Positions 14,791 through 28,600 of a DNA stretch of 64,000 bases are shown here, in pieces. Both the position numbers and the translations under genes were made by a program. The DNA is from Xestospongia bergquistia (Eukaryota; Porifera; Demospongiae; Haplosclerida; Petrosiidae), in contig OZ014422.1 of assembly GCA_963965975.1 (NCBI GenBank), positions 4,735,155 through 4,799,154 on the forward strand. Reading direction: 5' to 3'. Within the stretch, counting starts at the first letter, position 1; every line of letters begins with the position of its first letter. The notes under the pieces were generated by a model, which was not told the origin of the DNA, did not search any database, and saw only the letters and a list, made by a program, of their open reading frames with translations.

Positions 14791-17700
14791 AAGTCTTTAA
14801 ATTGAAGACTTTAGAGTGTTAATGCAAACAAACTTACTAAACTGTTAATAGCAGTTTATTTCTAAGTAAAGTTTATTTCTATTGAGTGAATTTTACTAAG
14901 TAAACTACTTAGTCTAAGGGACTTAGTGGGACTAACTATATATGCTGCTATTAACAGTTTAGTAAGTTGATTTGCATTAACCCTCTAAAGTCTTTAATTT
15001 AAAGACTTTAGAAGGTTTAGACTAATGAGTGAATTTTATCTAGTAAACTGCTCAGTCTAAAGGACTTATTGGGCTAACTAAATAAACTGCAGTTAACAGT
15101 TTAGTAGGTTGGTTTGCATTAACCTCTAAAGTCTTTAATTTAAAGACTTTAGAAGGTTTAGACTTTTGAGTGAAGTTTATAAAGTAAACTACTCAGATTT
15201 AGGGACTTAATGGGACTAACTATACAAGCAGCTAGTAACAGTTTAGTAAGTTGTTTAGCATTGACGCTCTAAAGTCTTTAATTTAAAGACTCTAGAGGTT
15301 TTAAACTTTTGAGTGAATTTTACTAAGTAAACTACTTAGTCTAAGGGACTTAGTGGGACTAAATATATATGCTGCTATTAACAGTTTAGTAAGTTGATTT
15401 GCATTAACCCTCTAAAGTCTTTAATTTAAAGACTTTAGAAGGTTTAGACTATTGAGTGAATTTTATCTAGTAAACTGCTAAGTCTAAAGGACTTAAAGGG
15501 ACTAACTAAGTAAACTGCTATTTACAGTTTAGTAAGTTGGTCTGCATTAACACTCTAAAGTCTTTAAATTAAAGACTTTAGAGGGTTTAAACTATTGAGT
15601 GAAGTTTATAACTTAGTCTAAGGGACTTAGTGGGATTAACTATATAAGCTGCTATTAACAGTTTAGTAAGTTGGGTTGCAGTAACACTCTAAAGTCTTAA
15701 ATTTAAAGACTTTAGAGGTTTTAAACTATTGATTGAAGTTTATAAAGTAAACTACTTTACTAAAGGCCTTAGTCGGACTAACTATATCAGCTGCCATTAA
15801 CAGTTTAGTAAGTTGATTTGCATTAACGCTCTAAAGTCTGTAATTTAAAGACTTTAGAGGGTTTAAACTATTGAGTGAAGTTTATAAAGTAAACTACTCA
15901 GTCTAAGGGATTTAGTGGGAGTAACAATATAAGCTGCTATTAACAGTTTAGTGGGTTGGTTTGCAGTAACACTCTAAAGTCTTTTATTTAAAGACTTTAG
16001 AGGATTGAAGTTTACTAAGTAAACTACTTAGTCTATTTAAGCTGCTATTAACAGTTTAGTAAGTTGGTTTGCATTAAGGGTCTAAAGACTTTAATTTAAA
16101 GACTCTAGAATGTTTAGACTATCATGTGAATTTTATGAAGTAAACAACTTTGTCTAAAGGCCTTAGTCGTACTAACTATATCAGCTGCTTTTAACAGTTT
16201 AGTAAGTTTGCTTGCATTAACGCTCTAAAGTCTTTAAATTAAAGACTTTAGAATTTTTAGAAACTCAAGTGAATTTTATGAAGTAAACTACTCTGTCTAA
16301 AGGACTTAATGGGACTAACTAAATAAACTGCTATTAACAGTTTAGTAAGTTTGTTTGCATTAACACTCTAAAGTCTTCAATTTAAAGACTTTAGAGACTT
16401 TCAACTATTGAGTGAAGTTTATTAAGTAAACTACTTAGTCTAAGGGACTTAGTGGGACTAACTATATATGCTGCTATTAACAGTTTTGTAAGTTGGTTTG
16501 CATTAACCCTCTAAAGTCTTTGATTTAAAGACTTTAGAAGGTTTAGACTATTAAGTGAAATTTATAAAGTAAACTGTTCAGACTTAGGGACTTAATGGGA
16601 CTAACTATACAAGCTGCTATTAACAGTTTAGTAAGTTGACTTGCATTAACGCTCTAAAGTATTTAATTTAAAGAGTCTAGAGGGTTTAAACTATTGAGTG
16701 AAGTTTATTAAGTAAACTACTTAGTCTAAGGGACTTAGTGGGACTCACTGTATATGCTGCTATTAACAGTTTAGTAAGTTGGTTTGCATTAACCCTCTAA
16801 AGTCTTTAATTTAAAGACTTTAGAAGGTTTAGACTATTGAGTGAAGTTTATAAAGTAAACTACTCAGACTTAGGGAGTTAATGGGACTAACTATACAAGC
16901 TGCTATTAACCTTTTTGTAAGTTGATTTGCATTAACACTGTAAAGTCTTTAATTTAAAGACTTTAGAGGGTTTAAACTATTGAGTGAATTTTTAAAAGTA
17001 AACTGCTAAGTCTAAAGGACTTAATGGGACTAACTAAATAAACTGCTATTAACAGTTTAGTAAGTTGGTTTGCATTAACACTCTAAAGTCTTTAAATTAA
17101 AGACTTTAGTGGGTTTAACTATTGAGTGAAGTTTATAAAGTAAACTACTTAGTCTAAGGGACTTAGTGGGACTAACAATATAAGTTGCTATTAACACTTT
17201 AGTAAGTTGGTTTGCGGTTTGCAGTCTTTAATTTAAAGACTTTAGAGGGTTTAAACTAATGAGTGAAGTTTATAGAGTAAACTACATAGTCTAAGGGACA
17301 TAGTGGGACAAACTATATAAGCTGCTATAAACTGTTTAGTAAGTTGGTTTGCATTAACGCTCTAAAGTCTTTAATTTAAAGACTTTAGAATGTTTAGACT
17401 ATCAAGTGAAGTTTATGAAGTAAACTGTTCAGTTTAAAGGACTTAATGGGTCTAACTAAATAAACTGCTATTAACAGTTTAGTGAGTTGGTTTGCATTAA
17501 CTCTCTAAGGTCTTTAACTTAAAGACTTTAGAGTTTTTAAACTATTGAATGATGTTTATAAAGTAAGCTACTTAGTTTAAGGGACTTAGTGGGACTAACT
17601 ATATTGCTGCTATTAACAGTTTAGTAAGTTGGTTTGCATTAACCCTCTAAAGTCTTTAATTTAAAGACTTTAGAAGGTTTAGACTATTGAATGAATATTA

Positions 17701-20700
17701 TGAAGTAAACTACTGTGACTTAGGGAGTTAATGGGACTAGTTTAGAAAGTAAACTAGTTAGTCTAAGGGACTTATTGGGACTAACTATATAAGCTGCTAT
17801 TAACAGATTAGTAAATTGGTTTGCATTAACTCTCTAAAGTCTTTAATTTAAAGCCTTTAGAATGTTTAGACTATCAAGAGAATTTTATGAAGTAAACTGC
17901 TCAGTCTAAGGGACTTAATGGGACTAACTAAATAAACTGCTATTAACAGTTTAGTAAGTTGGTTTGCATTAACTCTCTAAACTCTTTAATTTAAAGTCTT
18001 TAGAAGGTTTAGACTATTGAGTGAAGTTTATCAAGTAAACTGCTCAGTCTAAAGGACTTAATGGGACTAACTAAATTAACTGCTATTAACTTTTTGGTAA
18101 GTTGGTTTGCATTAACTCGCTAAAGTCTTTAATTTAAAGTCTTTAGAAGGTTTAGACTATTGAGTGAAGTTTATCAAGTAAACTGCTCAGTCTAAAGACT
18201 TAATGGAACTAACTAAATAAACTGCTATTAACAGTTTAGAAAGTTTGTTTGCATTAACACTCTAAAGTCTTTAATTTAAGGAGTTTATACGGTTTAAACT
18301 ATTGAGTAAAGTTCATATAGTAAACTACTTAGTCTAAGGGACTTAGTGGGACTAACTATATATGCTGCTATTAACAGTTTAGTAAGTTGGTTTGCATTAA
18401 CCCTCTAAAGTGTTTAATTTAAAGACTTTAGAATGTTTAGACTATTGAGTGTTTTTTATAAAGTAAACTACTCAGACTTAGGGACTTAATCGGTCTAAAT
18501 ATACAAGCTGCTAATAAAAGTTTAGTAAGTTGATTTGCATTAACGCTCTAAAGTCTTTAATTTAAAGACTTTAGAGGGTTTAATCTATTGATTGAAATTT
18601 TTAAAGTAAACTACTCAGTCTAAAAGACTTAATGGGACTAACTAAATAAACTGCTATTAACAGTTTAGTAACTTTGTTTGCATTAACATTCTAAAGTCTT
18701 TAAGTTGAAGAGTTTAGAGTGTTTAAACTATTGAGTGAAGTTTATAAAGTAAACTACTTAGTCTAAGGGACGTAGTGGGTCTAACTATATAAGCTGCTAT
18801 TAACAGTTTAGTATGTTTGTTTGCAGTAACACTCTAAAGTCTTTAATTTAAAGACTTTAGAGGGTTTAAACTATTGAGTGAATTTTATAAAGTAAACTAC
18901 TTAGTCTAAGGGACTTAATGGGACTAACTATGTAAGCTGCTATAAACAATTTAGTAAGTTGGTTTGCATTAACGCTCCAAAGTCTTTAATTTAAAGACTT
19001 TAGAATGTTTAGACTATCAAGTCAATTTTATGAAGTAAACTGCTCAGTCTAAAGGACATAATGGGACTAACTAAATAAACTCCTATTTACAGTTTAGTAA
19101 GTTGTTTTGCATTAACTCTCTAAAGTCTTTAATTTAAAGACTTTTGAGGGTTAAAACTATTGAATGAAGTTTATAAAGTAAACTACTTAGTCTAAGGGAC
19201 TTAATGGGACTAACTATATATGCTGCTATTAGCAGTTTAGTAAGTTGGTTTGCATTAACCTCTAAAGCCTTTAATTTAAAGACTTTAGAAGGTTTAGACT
19301 ATTGAGTGAACTTTATGAAGTAAAATACTCAGACTTAGGGACTTAATGAGACTAGTTTATAAAGTAAACTACTTAGTCTAAGGGACTTAGTGGGACTAAC
19401 TATATAAGCTGCTATTAACAGTTTAGTAAGTTGGTTTACATTAATTCTTAAAGACTTTAATTGAAAGCCTTTAGAAAGTGTAGACTTTTGAGTGAATTTT
19501 ATCAAGTAAACTGCTCAATCTAAAGGACTGAATGGGACAAAGTAAACAAACTCCTATGGACAGTTTAGTAAATTGGTTTCATTAACTCTCTAAAGTCTTT
19601 AATTGAAAGACTTTATAGTTTTCAAACAATTGAGTGAGCTTTATAAAGTAAACTACTTAGTCTAATGGACTTAGTGGGATTAACTATATATGCTGCTAAT
19701 AACAGTTTAGTAAGTTGGTTTGCATTAACCCTCTAAAGTCTTTAATTTAAACACTTTAGAAGGTTTAGACAATTGAGTGAATTTTATAAAGTAAACTGCT
19801 CAGTCTAAAGGACTTAATGGAATTAACTAAATAAACTGCTATTAACCGTTTAGTAAGTTGTTTTGCATTAACACTCTAAAGTCTTTAAATTAAATTCGTT
19901 AGAGGGTTTAAACTATTGAGTGATGTTTATAAAGTAAACTACTTAGTCTAAGGGGCTTAGTGGGATTAACTATATGAGCAGCTATTAACAGTTTAGTAAG
20001 TTGGTTTGCATTAACACTCTAAAGTCTTTAATTTAAAGACTTTAGAAGGTTTAGACTATTGAGTGATGTTTATAAAGTAAACTAGTCAGTCTTTGGGACT
20101 TAATGGGACTAACTATATAAGCTGCTATTAACAGTTTAGTAAGTTGATTTGCATTAATGCTCTAATGTCTTTAATTTAAAGACCCTAGAATGTTTAGACT
20201 ATCAAGTGAATTTTATGAAGTAAACTGCTCAGTCTAAAGGACTTAATGGGACTAAGTAAATAAACTTCTATTAACAGTTTAGTAAGTTGGTTTGCATTAA
20301 CTCTCTAAAGTCTTTAATTTACAGTCTTTAGAAGATTTAGACTATTGAGTGAAGTTTATCAAGTAAACTGCTCAGTCTAAAGGACTTAATCGGACTGACT
20401 ATATTAGCTGCTATTAACAGTTTACTAAGTATGTATGCATTAATGGTGTAAAGTCTTTAATTTAAAGTCTTGACAAGGTTTAGACTGTTGAGTCAAATTT
20501 ATAAGTAAACTGCTCAGTCTAAAGGACTTAAAGGGATTATCTAAATAAACTGCTATTAACGGTTTAGTAAGTTGTTTTGTTTTAACTCTCTATAGTCTTT
20601 AATTTAAAGACTTTAGAAGGTTTAGAGTATTGAGTGAAGTTCATAAAGTAAACTACTCAGTCTAAGGGACTTAATGGGACTATCTATATAACCTGATATT

Positions 20701-21989
20701 AACGGTTTAGTAAGTTGGTTTGCATTAACGCTGTAAAGTCTTTAATTTAAAGACCTTAGAAGGTTTAGACTATTGAGTGAAATTTATAAAGTAAACTGCT
20801 CAGTCTATAGGACTTAAAGGGACTAACTAAAGAAAGTGCTATTAACAGTTTAGTAATTTGGTTTGCATTAACACACTAAAGTCTGCAATTTAAAGACTTT
20901 AGAGGGTTTAAACTATTTAGTGAAGTTTATAAAGTAAAACTGCTCAATCTAAAGGACTTAATGGGACTAACTAAATAAACTGCTATTAACAGTTTAGTAA
21001 GTTGTTTTGTTTCAACACTCTAAAGTCTTTAATTTAAAGACTTTTGAAGGTTTAGACTATTGAGTGAAGTTTATAAAGTAAACTACTCAGTCTAAGGGAC
21101 TTAATGGGACTATCTACATAAGCTGCTATTAACAGTTTAGTAAGTTGGTTTGCATTAACGCTGTAAAGTCTTTAATTTAAAGACTTTAGAAGGTTTAGAC
21201 TATTGAGTGAAATTTATAAAGTAAACTCGTCAGTCTAAAGGACTTAAAGGGACTAACTAAATAAACTGCTATTAACAGTTTAGTAAGTTGATTTGCATTA
21301 ACGCTCTAATGTCTTTAATTTAAAGACTTTAGAGGGTTTAAACTATTCAGTGAAATTTATAAATTAAACTGCTAAGTCTAAAGGACATAATCGGACTAAC
21401 TAAATAAACTGCTATTAACAGTTTAGTAAGCTTGTTTGCATTAACACTCTAAAGTCTTTAAATTAAAGACTTTAGAGGGTTTAAACTATTGAGAGAATTT
21501 TATAAGGTTAAGTACTTAGTATAAGGGACTTAGTGGGACTAACTATATAAGCTGATATTAACAGTTTAGTAAGTTTGTTTGCAGTAACACTATAAAGCCT
21601 TAAATTTAAAGTCTTTAAAATGTTTAAACTACTGAGTGATTTTAAAAAGTAAACTACTTAGTCTAAGAGACTTAGTGGGACTAATTATATAAGCTTCTAT
21701 TAACAGTTTAGTAAGTTGGTTTGCATTTTAACGCTCCAAAGTCTTTAATTTAAAGACTCTAGAATGTTTAGATTATCAAGTGAACTTTATGAAGAAAACT
21801 ACTCAGTCTAAAGGACTTAATGGGACTAACTAAATAAACTGCTATTAACAGTTTAGTAAGTTTGTTTGCTTTAACACTCTAAAGTCTTTATTTTAAAGAC
21901 TTTAGAGGGTTTAAACTATTGAGTGAAGTTTATAAAGTAAATTACTTAGTCTAAGGGACTTAGTGGGACTAACTATATATGCTGCTATT

Positions 21990-24350
21990 AATAGTTTAGT
22001 AAGTTGGTTTGCATTAACCCTCTAAAGTCTTTAATTTAAAGACTTTAGAAGGTTTAGACTATTGAGTGTATTTTATAAAGTAAACTAGTCATTTTTAGGG
22101 ATTTAATGGGACTAACTATATAAGCTGCTATTAACAGTTTAGTAAGTTGATTTGCATTAACGCTCTAAAGTATTTAAATTAAAGAGTTTAGAGTGTTTAA
22201 ACTATTGAGTGAAATTTATAAAGTAAACTGCCAAGTCTAAAGGACTTAACGGGACTAACTAAATAAACTACTATTAACAGTTTAGTAAGTTGATTTGCGT
22301 TAACCCTCTAAAATCTTTAAATTAAAGACTTTAGAGGGTTTAAACTATTGAGTGAAGTTTATAAAGTAAACTACTTAGTCTAAGGGACTTAGTGGGACTA
22401 ACTAAATAAGCTGCTATTAACAATTTAGTAAGTTGGTTTGCAGTAACACTCTAAAGTCTTTAATTTAAAGACTTTAGAGGATTAAAACTATTGATTGAAG
22501 TTTATAAAGTAAACTACTTAGTCTAAAGGCCTTAGTGGGACTAAATATATAAGCTGCTATTAAGAGTTTAGTAAGTTGGTTTGCATTAACGCTCTAAAGT
22601 CTTTAATTTAAAGACTCTAGAATATTTAGACTATCAAATGAATTTTATGAAGAAAACTACTCAGACTAAAGGACTTAATGGGAATAACTAAATTAACTGC
22701 TATTAACAGTTTAGTAAGTTTGTTTGCATTAACACTCTAAAGTCTTTAATTTAAAGACTTTAGAGGGTTTAAACTATTGAGTGACGTTTATTAAGTAAAC
22801 TACTTAGTCTAAGGGATTTAGTGGGACTAACTATATATGCTGCTATTAAAAGTTTAGTAAGTTGGTTTGCATTAACCCTCTAAAGTCTTTAATTTAAAGA
22901 CTTTAGAAGGTTTAGACTATTCAGTTAAGTTTATAAAGTAAACTACTCAGACTTAGGGACTTAATGGGACTAACTATACAAGCCGCTATTAATAGTTTAG
23001 TAAGTCGATTTGCATTAACGCTCTAAAGTCTTTAACTTAAAGACAGTAGAGGGTTTAAACTATTGAGTGAAGTTTATTAAGTAAACTACTTAGTCTAAGG
23101 GACTTAGTGGGACTAACTATATATGCTGCCATTAACAGTTCAGTAAGTTTGTTTGCATTAACCCTCTAAAGTCTTTAATTCAAAGACTTTAGATGGTTTA
23201 GACTATTGCGCGAAGTTTATCTAGTAAACTGCTCAGTCTAAAGGAATTAATGGGACTAACTAAATAAACTGGTATTAAAAGTTTAATAAGTTGGTTTGCA
23301 TTCATATTCTAAAGTCTTTAATTTAAAGACATTAGAGAGTTTAAACTATTGAGTGAAATTTATTAAGTAAGCTACTTAGTCTAAGGGACTTAGTGGGACT
23401 AACTATATATGCTGCTATTAACAGTTTAGTAAGTTGGTTTGCATTAACCCTCTAAAGTCTTTAATTTAAAGACTTTAGAAGGTTTAGACTATTGAGTGTA
23501 TTTTATAAAGTAAACTAGTCATTTTTAGGGATTTAATGGGACTAACTATATAAGCTGCTATTAACAGTTTAGTAAGTTGATTTGCATTAACGCTCTAAAG
23601 TATTTAAATTAAAGAGTTTAGAGTGTTTAAACTATTGAGTGAAATTTATAAAGTAAACTGCCAAGTCTAAAGGACTTAACGGGACTAACTAAATAAACTA
23701 CTATTAACAGTTTTGTAAGTTGATTTGCGTTAACCCTCTAAAATCTTTAAATTAAAGACTTTAGAGGGTTTAAACTATTGAGTGAAGTTTATAAAGTAAA
23801 CTACTTAGTCTAAGGGACTTAGTGGGACTAACTAAATAAGCTGCTATTAACAATTTAGTAAGTTGGTTTGCAGTAACACTCTAAAGTCTTTAATTTAAAG
23901 ACTTTAGAGGATTAAAACTATTGATTGAAGTTTATAAAGTAAACTACTTAGTCTAAAGGCCTTAGTGGGACTAAATATATAAGCTGCTATTAAGAGTTTA
24001 GTAAGTTGGTTTGCATTAACGCTCTAAAGTCTTTAATGTAAAGACTCTAGAATATTTAGACTATCAAATGAATTTTATGAAGAAAACTACTCAGACTAAA
24101 GGACTTAATGGGAATAACTAAATTAACTGCTATTAACAGTTTAGTAAGTTTGTTTGCATTAACACTCTAAAGTCTTTAATTTAAAGACTTTAGAGGGTTT
24201 AAACTATTGAGTGACGTTTATTAAGTAAACTACTTAGTCTAAGGGATTTAGTGGGACTAACTATATATGCTGCTATTAAAAGTTTAGTAAGTTGGTTTGC
24301 ATTAACCCTCTAAAGTCTTTAATTTAAAGACTTTAGAAGGTTTAGACTAT
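21990..24350 (+). repeat. 1430-bp higher-order unit, tandemly duplicated
   Basis: The sequence from about 21990 repeats almost exactly from about 23420. ATTGAGTGTATTTTATAAAG occurs at 22061 and again at 23491, a shift of 1430 bp, or ten monomers of 143 bp. Private variants such as AGTCATTTTTAGGGATTTAA, TAAACTGCCAAGTC and GTTGATTTGCGTTAACCC are present in both copies. Similarity falls off near 22935/24365, where single-base differences increase. Confidence 0.85.
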
Positions 24351-25630
24351 TGAGTGAAGTTTATAAAGTAAACTACTCAGACTTAGGGACTTAATGGGAC
24401 TAACTATACAAGCTGCTATTAATAGTTTAGTAAGTTGATTTGCATAATGCTCTAAAGTCTTTAATTTAAAGACTTAAGAGGGTTTAAAATATTGAGTAAA
24501 GTTTATTAAGTAAACTACTTAGTCTAAAGGCCTTATTGGGACTAACTATATATGCTGCTATTAATAGTTTAGTAAGATGGTTTGCATTAACCCTCTAAGG
24601 TCTTTAATTCAAAGACTTTAGAAGGTTTAGACTATTGAGCGAAGTTTATCTAGTAAACTGCTCAGTCTAAAGGACTTAATGGGACTAACTAAATAAACTG
24701 CTATTAACAGTTTAGTAAGTTGGTTTGCATTAACACTCTAAAGTCTTTAATTTAAAAACATTAGAGAGTATAAACTATTGAGTGAATTTTATTAAGTAAA
24801 CTACTTAGTCTAATGGACTTAGTGGGACTAACTATATATCCTGCTATTAACAGTTTAGTACGTTGGTTTGCATTAGGCCTCTAAAGTCTTTAATGTAAAG
24901 ACTTTAGAAGGTTTAGACTAATGAGTGAAGTTTATAAAGTAAACTAGTCAGTCTTAGGGACTTAATGGGACTAACTATATAAACTGCTATTAACAGTTTA
25001 GTAAGTTGTTTTGCATTAACGTTCTAAAGTCTTTAATTTAAAGAATTTAGAGGGTTTAAACTATTGAGTGAAATTTACAAAGTAAACTGCTAAGTCGAAA
25101 GGACTTAATGGGACTAACTAAATAAACTTCTATTAACAGTATAGTAAGTTGGTTTGCATTAACACTCTAAAGTCTTTAAATTAAAGGCTTTAGAGGGTTT
25201 AAACTATTGAGTGAAGTTTATAAAGTAAACTACTTAGTCTAAGGGACTTAGTGGGACTCACTATATTGCTGCTATTAACAGTTTAGCAAGATGGTTTGCA
25301 GTAACACTCTAAAGCCTTTAATTTAAAGACTTTAGAGGGTTTAAACTATTGAGTGAAGTTTATAAAGTAAACTACTTAGACTAAAGGCTTTAGTCGGTCT
25401 AACTATATCAGCTGCTATTAACAGTTTAGTAAGTTTGTTTGCATTAACGCTCTAAAGTCTTTAATTTAAAGACTTTAGAATTTTCAGAAACTCAAGTGAA
25501 TTTTATGAAGTAAACTACTCTGTCTAAAGGACTTAATGGGACTAATTAAATACACTGCTATTAGCAGTTTAGTAAGTTGGTTTGCATTAACACTCTAAAG
25601 TCTTCAATTTCAAGACTTTAGAGGGTAAAC

Positions 25631-28600
25631 AGCTCAGTCTAAAGTACTTACTGGGACTAACAAATTAAACTGCTATTTACAGCTTTATAAGTTGTTTTGC
25701 ATTAACACTCTAAAGTCTTTAATTTATAGACATTAGTAGGTTTACACTATTACGTGATGTTTATAAAGTAAACTGCTCTGTCTAAAGGAGTTATTGGGAC
25801 TAACTAAAAATAATGCAATTAACAGTTTAGTAACTTCGTTTGCATTAAGGTTTTAAAGTCTTTAATTTAAAGACTTTAGAAGGTATAGACAATTGAGTGA
25901 AGTTTATAAAGAAAACTGCTGAGTCTAAAGGACTTATTTGGACAAACAAAATAAACTGCTTTTAACAGTTTAGTAAGTTTGTTTGCATTAACGCTCTAAT
26001 GTTATTAATTTAAAAACTTTAGAAGGTTTAGACTATTGAGTGAATTTTATAAAGAAAACTGCTCAGTCTAAAGGACTTACTGGGACTAACTAAATAAAGT
26101 GCTATTAACAGTTTTGTAAGTTGGTTTGCATTAACGCTCTAAAGTCTTTAATTTAAAGACCTTAGAAGGTTTAAACTATTGAGAGAAGTTTATAAAGTAA
26201 ACTGCTCACTCTAAAGGACTTATTGGCACTAACTAAATAAAATGCAATCGACAGTTTAGTAAGTTGGTTTGCATTAAAGGTGTAAAGTCTTTAATTTAAA
26301 GACTTTAGAAGTTTTAGACTATTGATTGAAGTTTATAAAGTAAACTACTCAATCTAAAGTACTTATTGGGACTAAAAAAATAAACTGCTATTTACAGTTT
26401 AGTAAGTTGGTTTGCATTAACGCTTTAACTTTAATAATTTAAAGACTTCAGAAGGTTTAGACTATTGAGTGAAATTTATAAAGTAAACTGCTCAGTCTAA
26501 AGGACTTGATGGGACTAACTAAACAAAATGCAATTAACAGTTTAGTAAGTTGGTTTGCATTAAGGATCTAAAGTCTTCAATTTAAAGACTTTAGAAGGTT
26601 TAGACTATTGAGTGAAGTTTATAAAGTAAACTACTCAGTATAAAGGACTTATCGGGACTAACAAAATTAACTGCTATTTACAGTTTAGTAAGTTTGTTTG
26701 CATTAACGGTCTAAAGTTATTAATTTAAAGACTTTAGAAGCTTTAGAGTGTTGAGTGAAGTTTATAAATTAAACTGCACACTCTAAAGGACTTATTGGCA
26801 CTAACTAAATAAACTGCTATTAACAGTTTAGTAAGTTGGTTTGCATTAAGTGTGTAAAGTCTTTAATTTAAAGACTTTAGAAGGTTCAGACTATTGAGTG
26901 AAGTTTATAAAGTAAACAGCTCAGTCTAAAGTACTGACTGGGACTAACAAATTAAACTGCTATTTACAGTTTTATAAGTTGTTTTGCATTAACACTCTAA
27001 AGTCTTTAATTTATAGACATTAGTAGGTTTACACTATTACGTGATGTTTATAAAGTAAACTGCTCTGTCTAAAGGAGTTATTGGGACTAACTAAAAATAA
27101 TGCAATTAACAGTTTCGTAACTTTGTTTGCATAAAGGTTTTAAAGTCTTTAATTTAAAGACTTTAGAAGGTATAGACAATTGAGTGAAGTTTATTAAGAA
27201 AACTGCTGAGTCTAAAGGACTTATTGGGACAAACAAAATAAACTGCTTTTAACAGTTTAGTAAGTTTGTTTGCATTAACGCTCTAATGTTATTAATTTAA
27301 AAACTTTAGAAGGTTTAGACTATTGAGTGAATTTTATAAAGAAAACTGCTCAGTCTAAAGGACTTACTGGGACTAACAAAATAAACTGCTATTAACAGTT
27401 TAGTAAGTTGGTTTGCATTAAGTCTCTAAAGTCTTTAATTTAAAGACCTTAGAAGGTTTAAACTATTGAGTGAAGTTTATAAAGTAAACTGCTCACTCTA
27501 ATGGACTTATTGGCACTAACTAAATAAAATGCAATTAACAGTATGTAAGTTGGTTTGCATTATGGCTGTAATGTCTTTAATTTAAAGACTTTAGAAATAT
27601 TAGACTATTGAGTGAAGTTTATAAAGTAACTGCTCAGTCAAAAGGACTTATTGGGACTAACAAAATAAACTGCTATTTACAGTTTAGTAAGTTGGTTTGC
27701 ATTAATGGTCTAAAGTTATTAATTTAAAGACTTTAGAAGCTTTAGAGTATTGAGTGAAGTTTATAAATTAAACTGCACACTCTAAAGGACTCATTGGCAC
27801 TAACTAAATAAACTGCTATTAACAGTTTAGTAAGTTGGTTTGCATTAAGTGTGTAAAGTCTTTAATTTAAAGACTTTAGAAGGTTCAGACTATTGAGTGA
27901 AGTTTATAAAGTAAACAGCTCAGTCTAAAGTACTTACTGGGACTAACAAATTAAACTGCTATTTACAGTTTTATAAGTTGTTTTGCATTAACACTCTAAA
28001 GTCTTTAATTTATAGACATTAGTAGGTTTACACTATTACGTGATGTTTATAAAGTAAACTGCTCTGTCTAAAGGAGTTATTGGGACTAACTAAAAATAAT
28101 GCAATTAACAGTTTCGTAACTTCGTTTGCATAAAGGTTTTAAAGTCTTTAATTTAAAGACTTTAGAAGGTATAGACAATTGAGTGAAGTTTATAAAGAAA
28201 ACTGCTGAGTCTAAAGGACTTATTTGGACAAACAACATAAACTGCTATTAACAGTCTAGTAAGTTTGTTTGCATTAATGCTCTAATGTTATTAATTTAAA
28301 AACTTTAGAAGGTTTAGACTATTGAGTGAATTTGATAAAGAAAACTGCTCAGTCTAAAGGACTTACTGGGACTAACAAAATAAACTGCTATTAACAGTTT
28401 AGTAAGTTGGTTTGCATTAACTCTCTAAAGTCTTTAATTTAAAGACCTTAGAAGGTTTAAACTATTGAGTGAAGTTTTTAAAGTAAACTGCTCACTCTAA
28501 AGGACTTATTGGCACTAACTAAATAAAATGCAATCAACAGTTTAGTAAGTTGGTTTGCATTAAAGGTGTAAAGTCTTAAATTTAAAGACTTTAGAAGTTT

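Larger units (their letters stand above)
8231..25630 (+). repeat. Satellite zone B (GGACTTAATGGG / GGACTTAGTGGG dimers)
   Basis: Two monomer types tend to alternate: one with GGACTTAATGGGACTAACTA followed by AATAAACTGCTATTAAC, the other with AAGGGACTTAGTGGGACTAA followed by CTATATAAGCTGCT or CTATATATGCTGCT. This gives a loose dimeric organisation of about 285 bp on top of the 143-bp period. The zone contains the inverted block at 12101-14478 and several long near-identical duplications. It ends near 25630, where CTTACTGGGACTAACAAATT monomers begin. Confidence 0.85.

Noticed and set aside
8231-25630. Telomeric TTAGGG repeats
   Set aside because: TTAGGG occurs at most once per monomer, within CTTAGGGACTTAATGGG, never in tandem.
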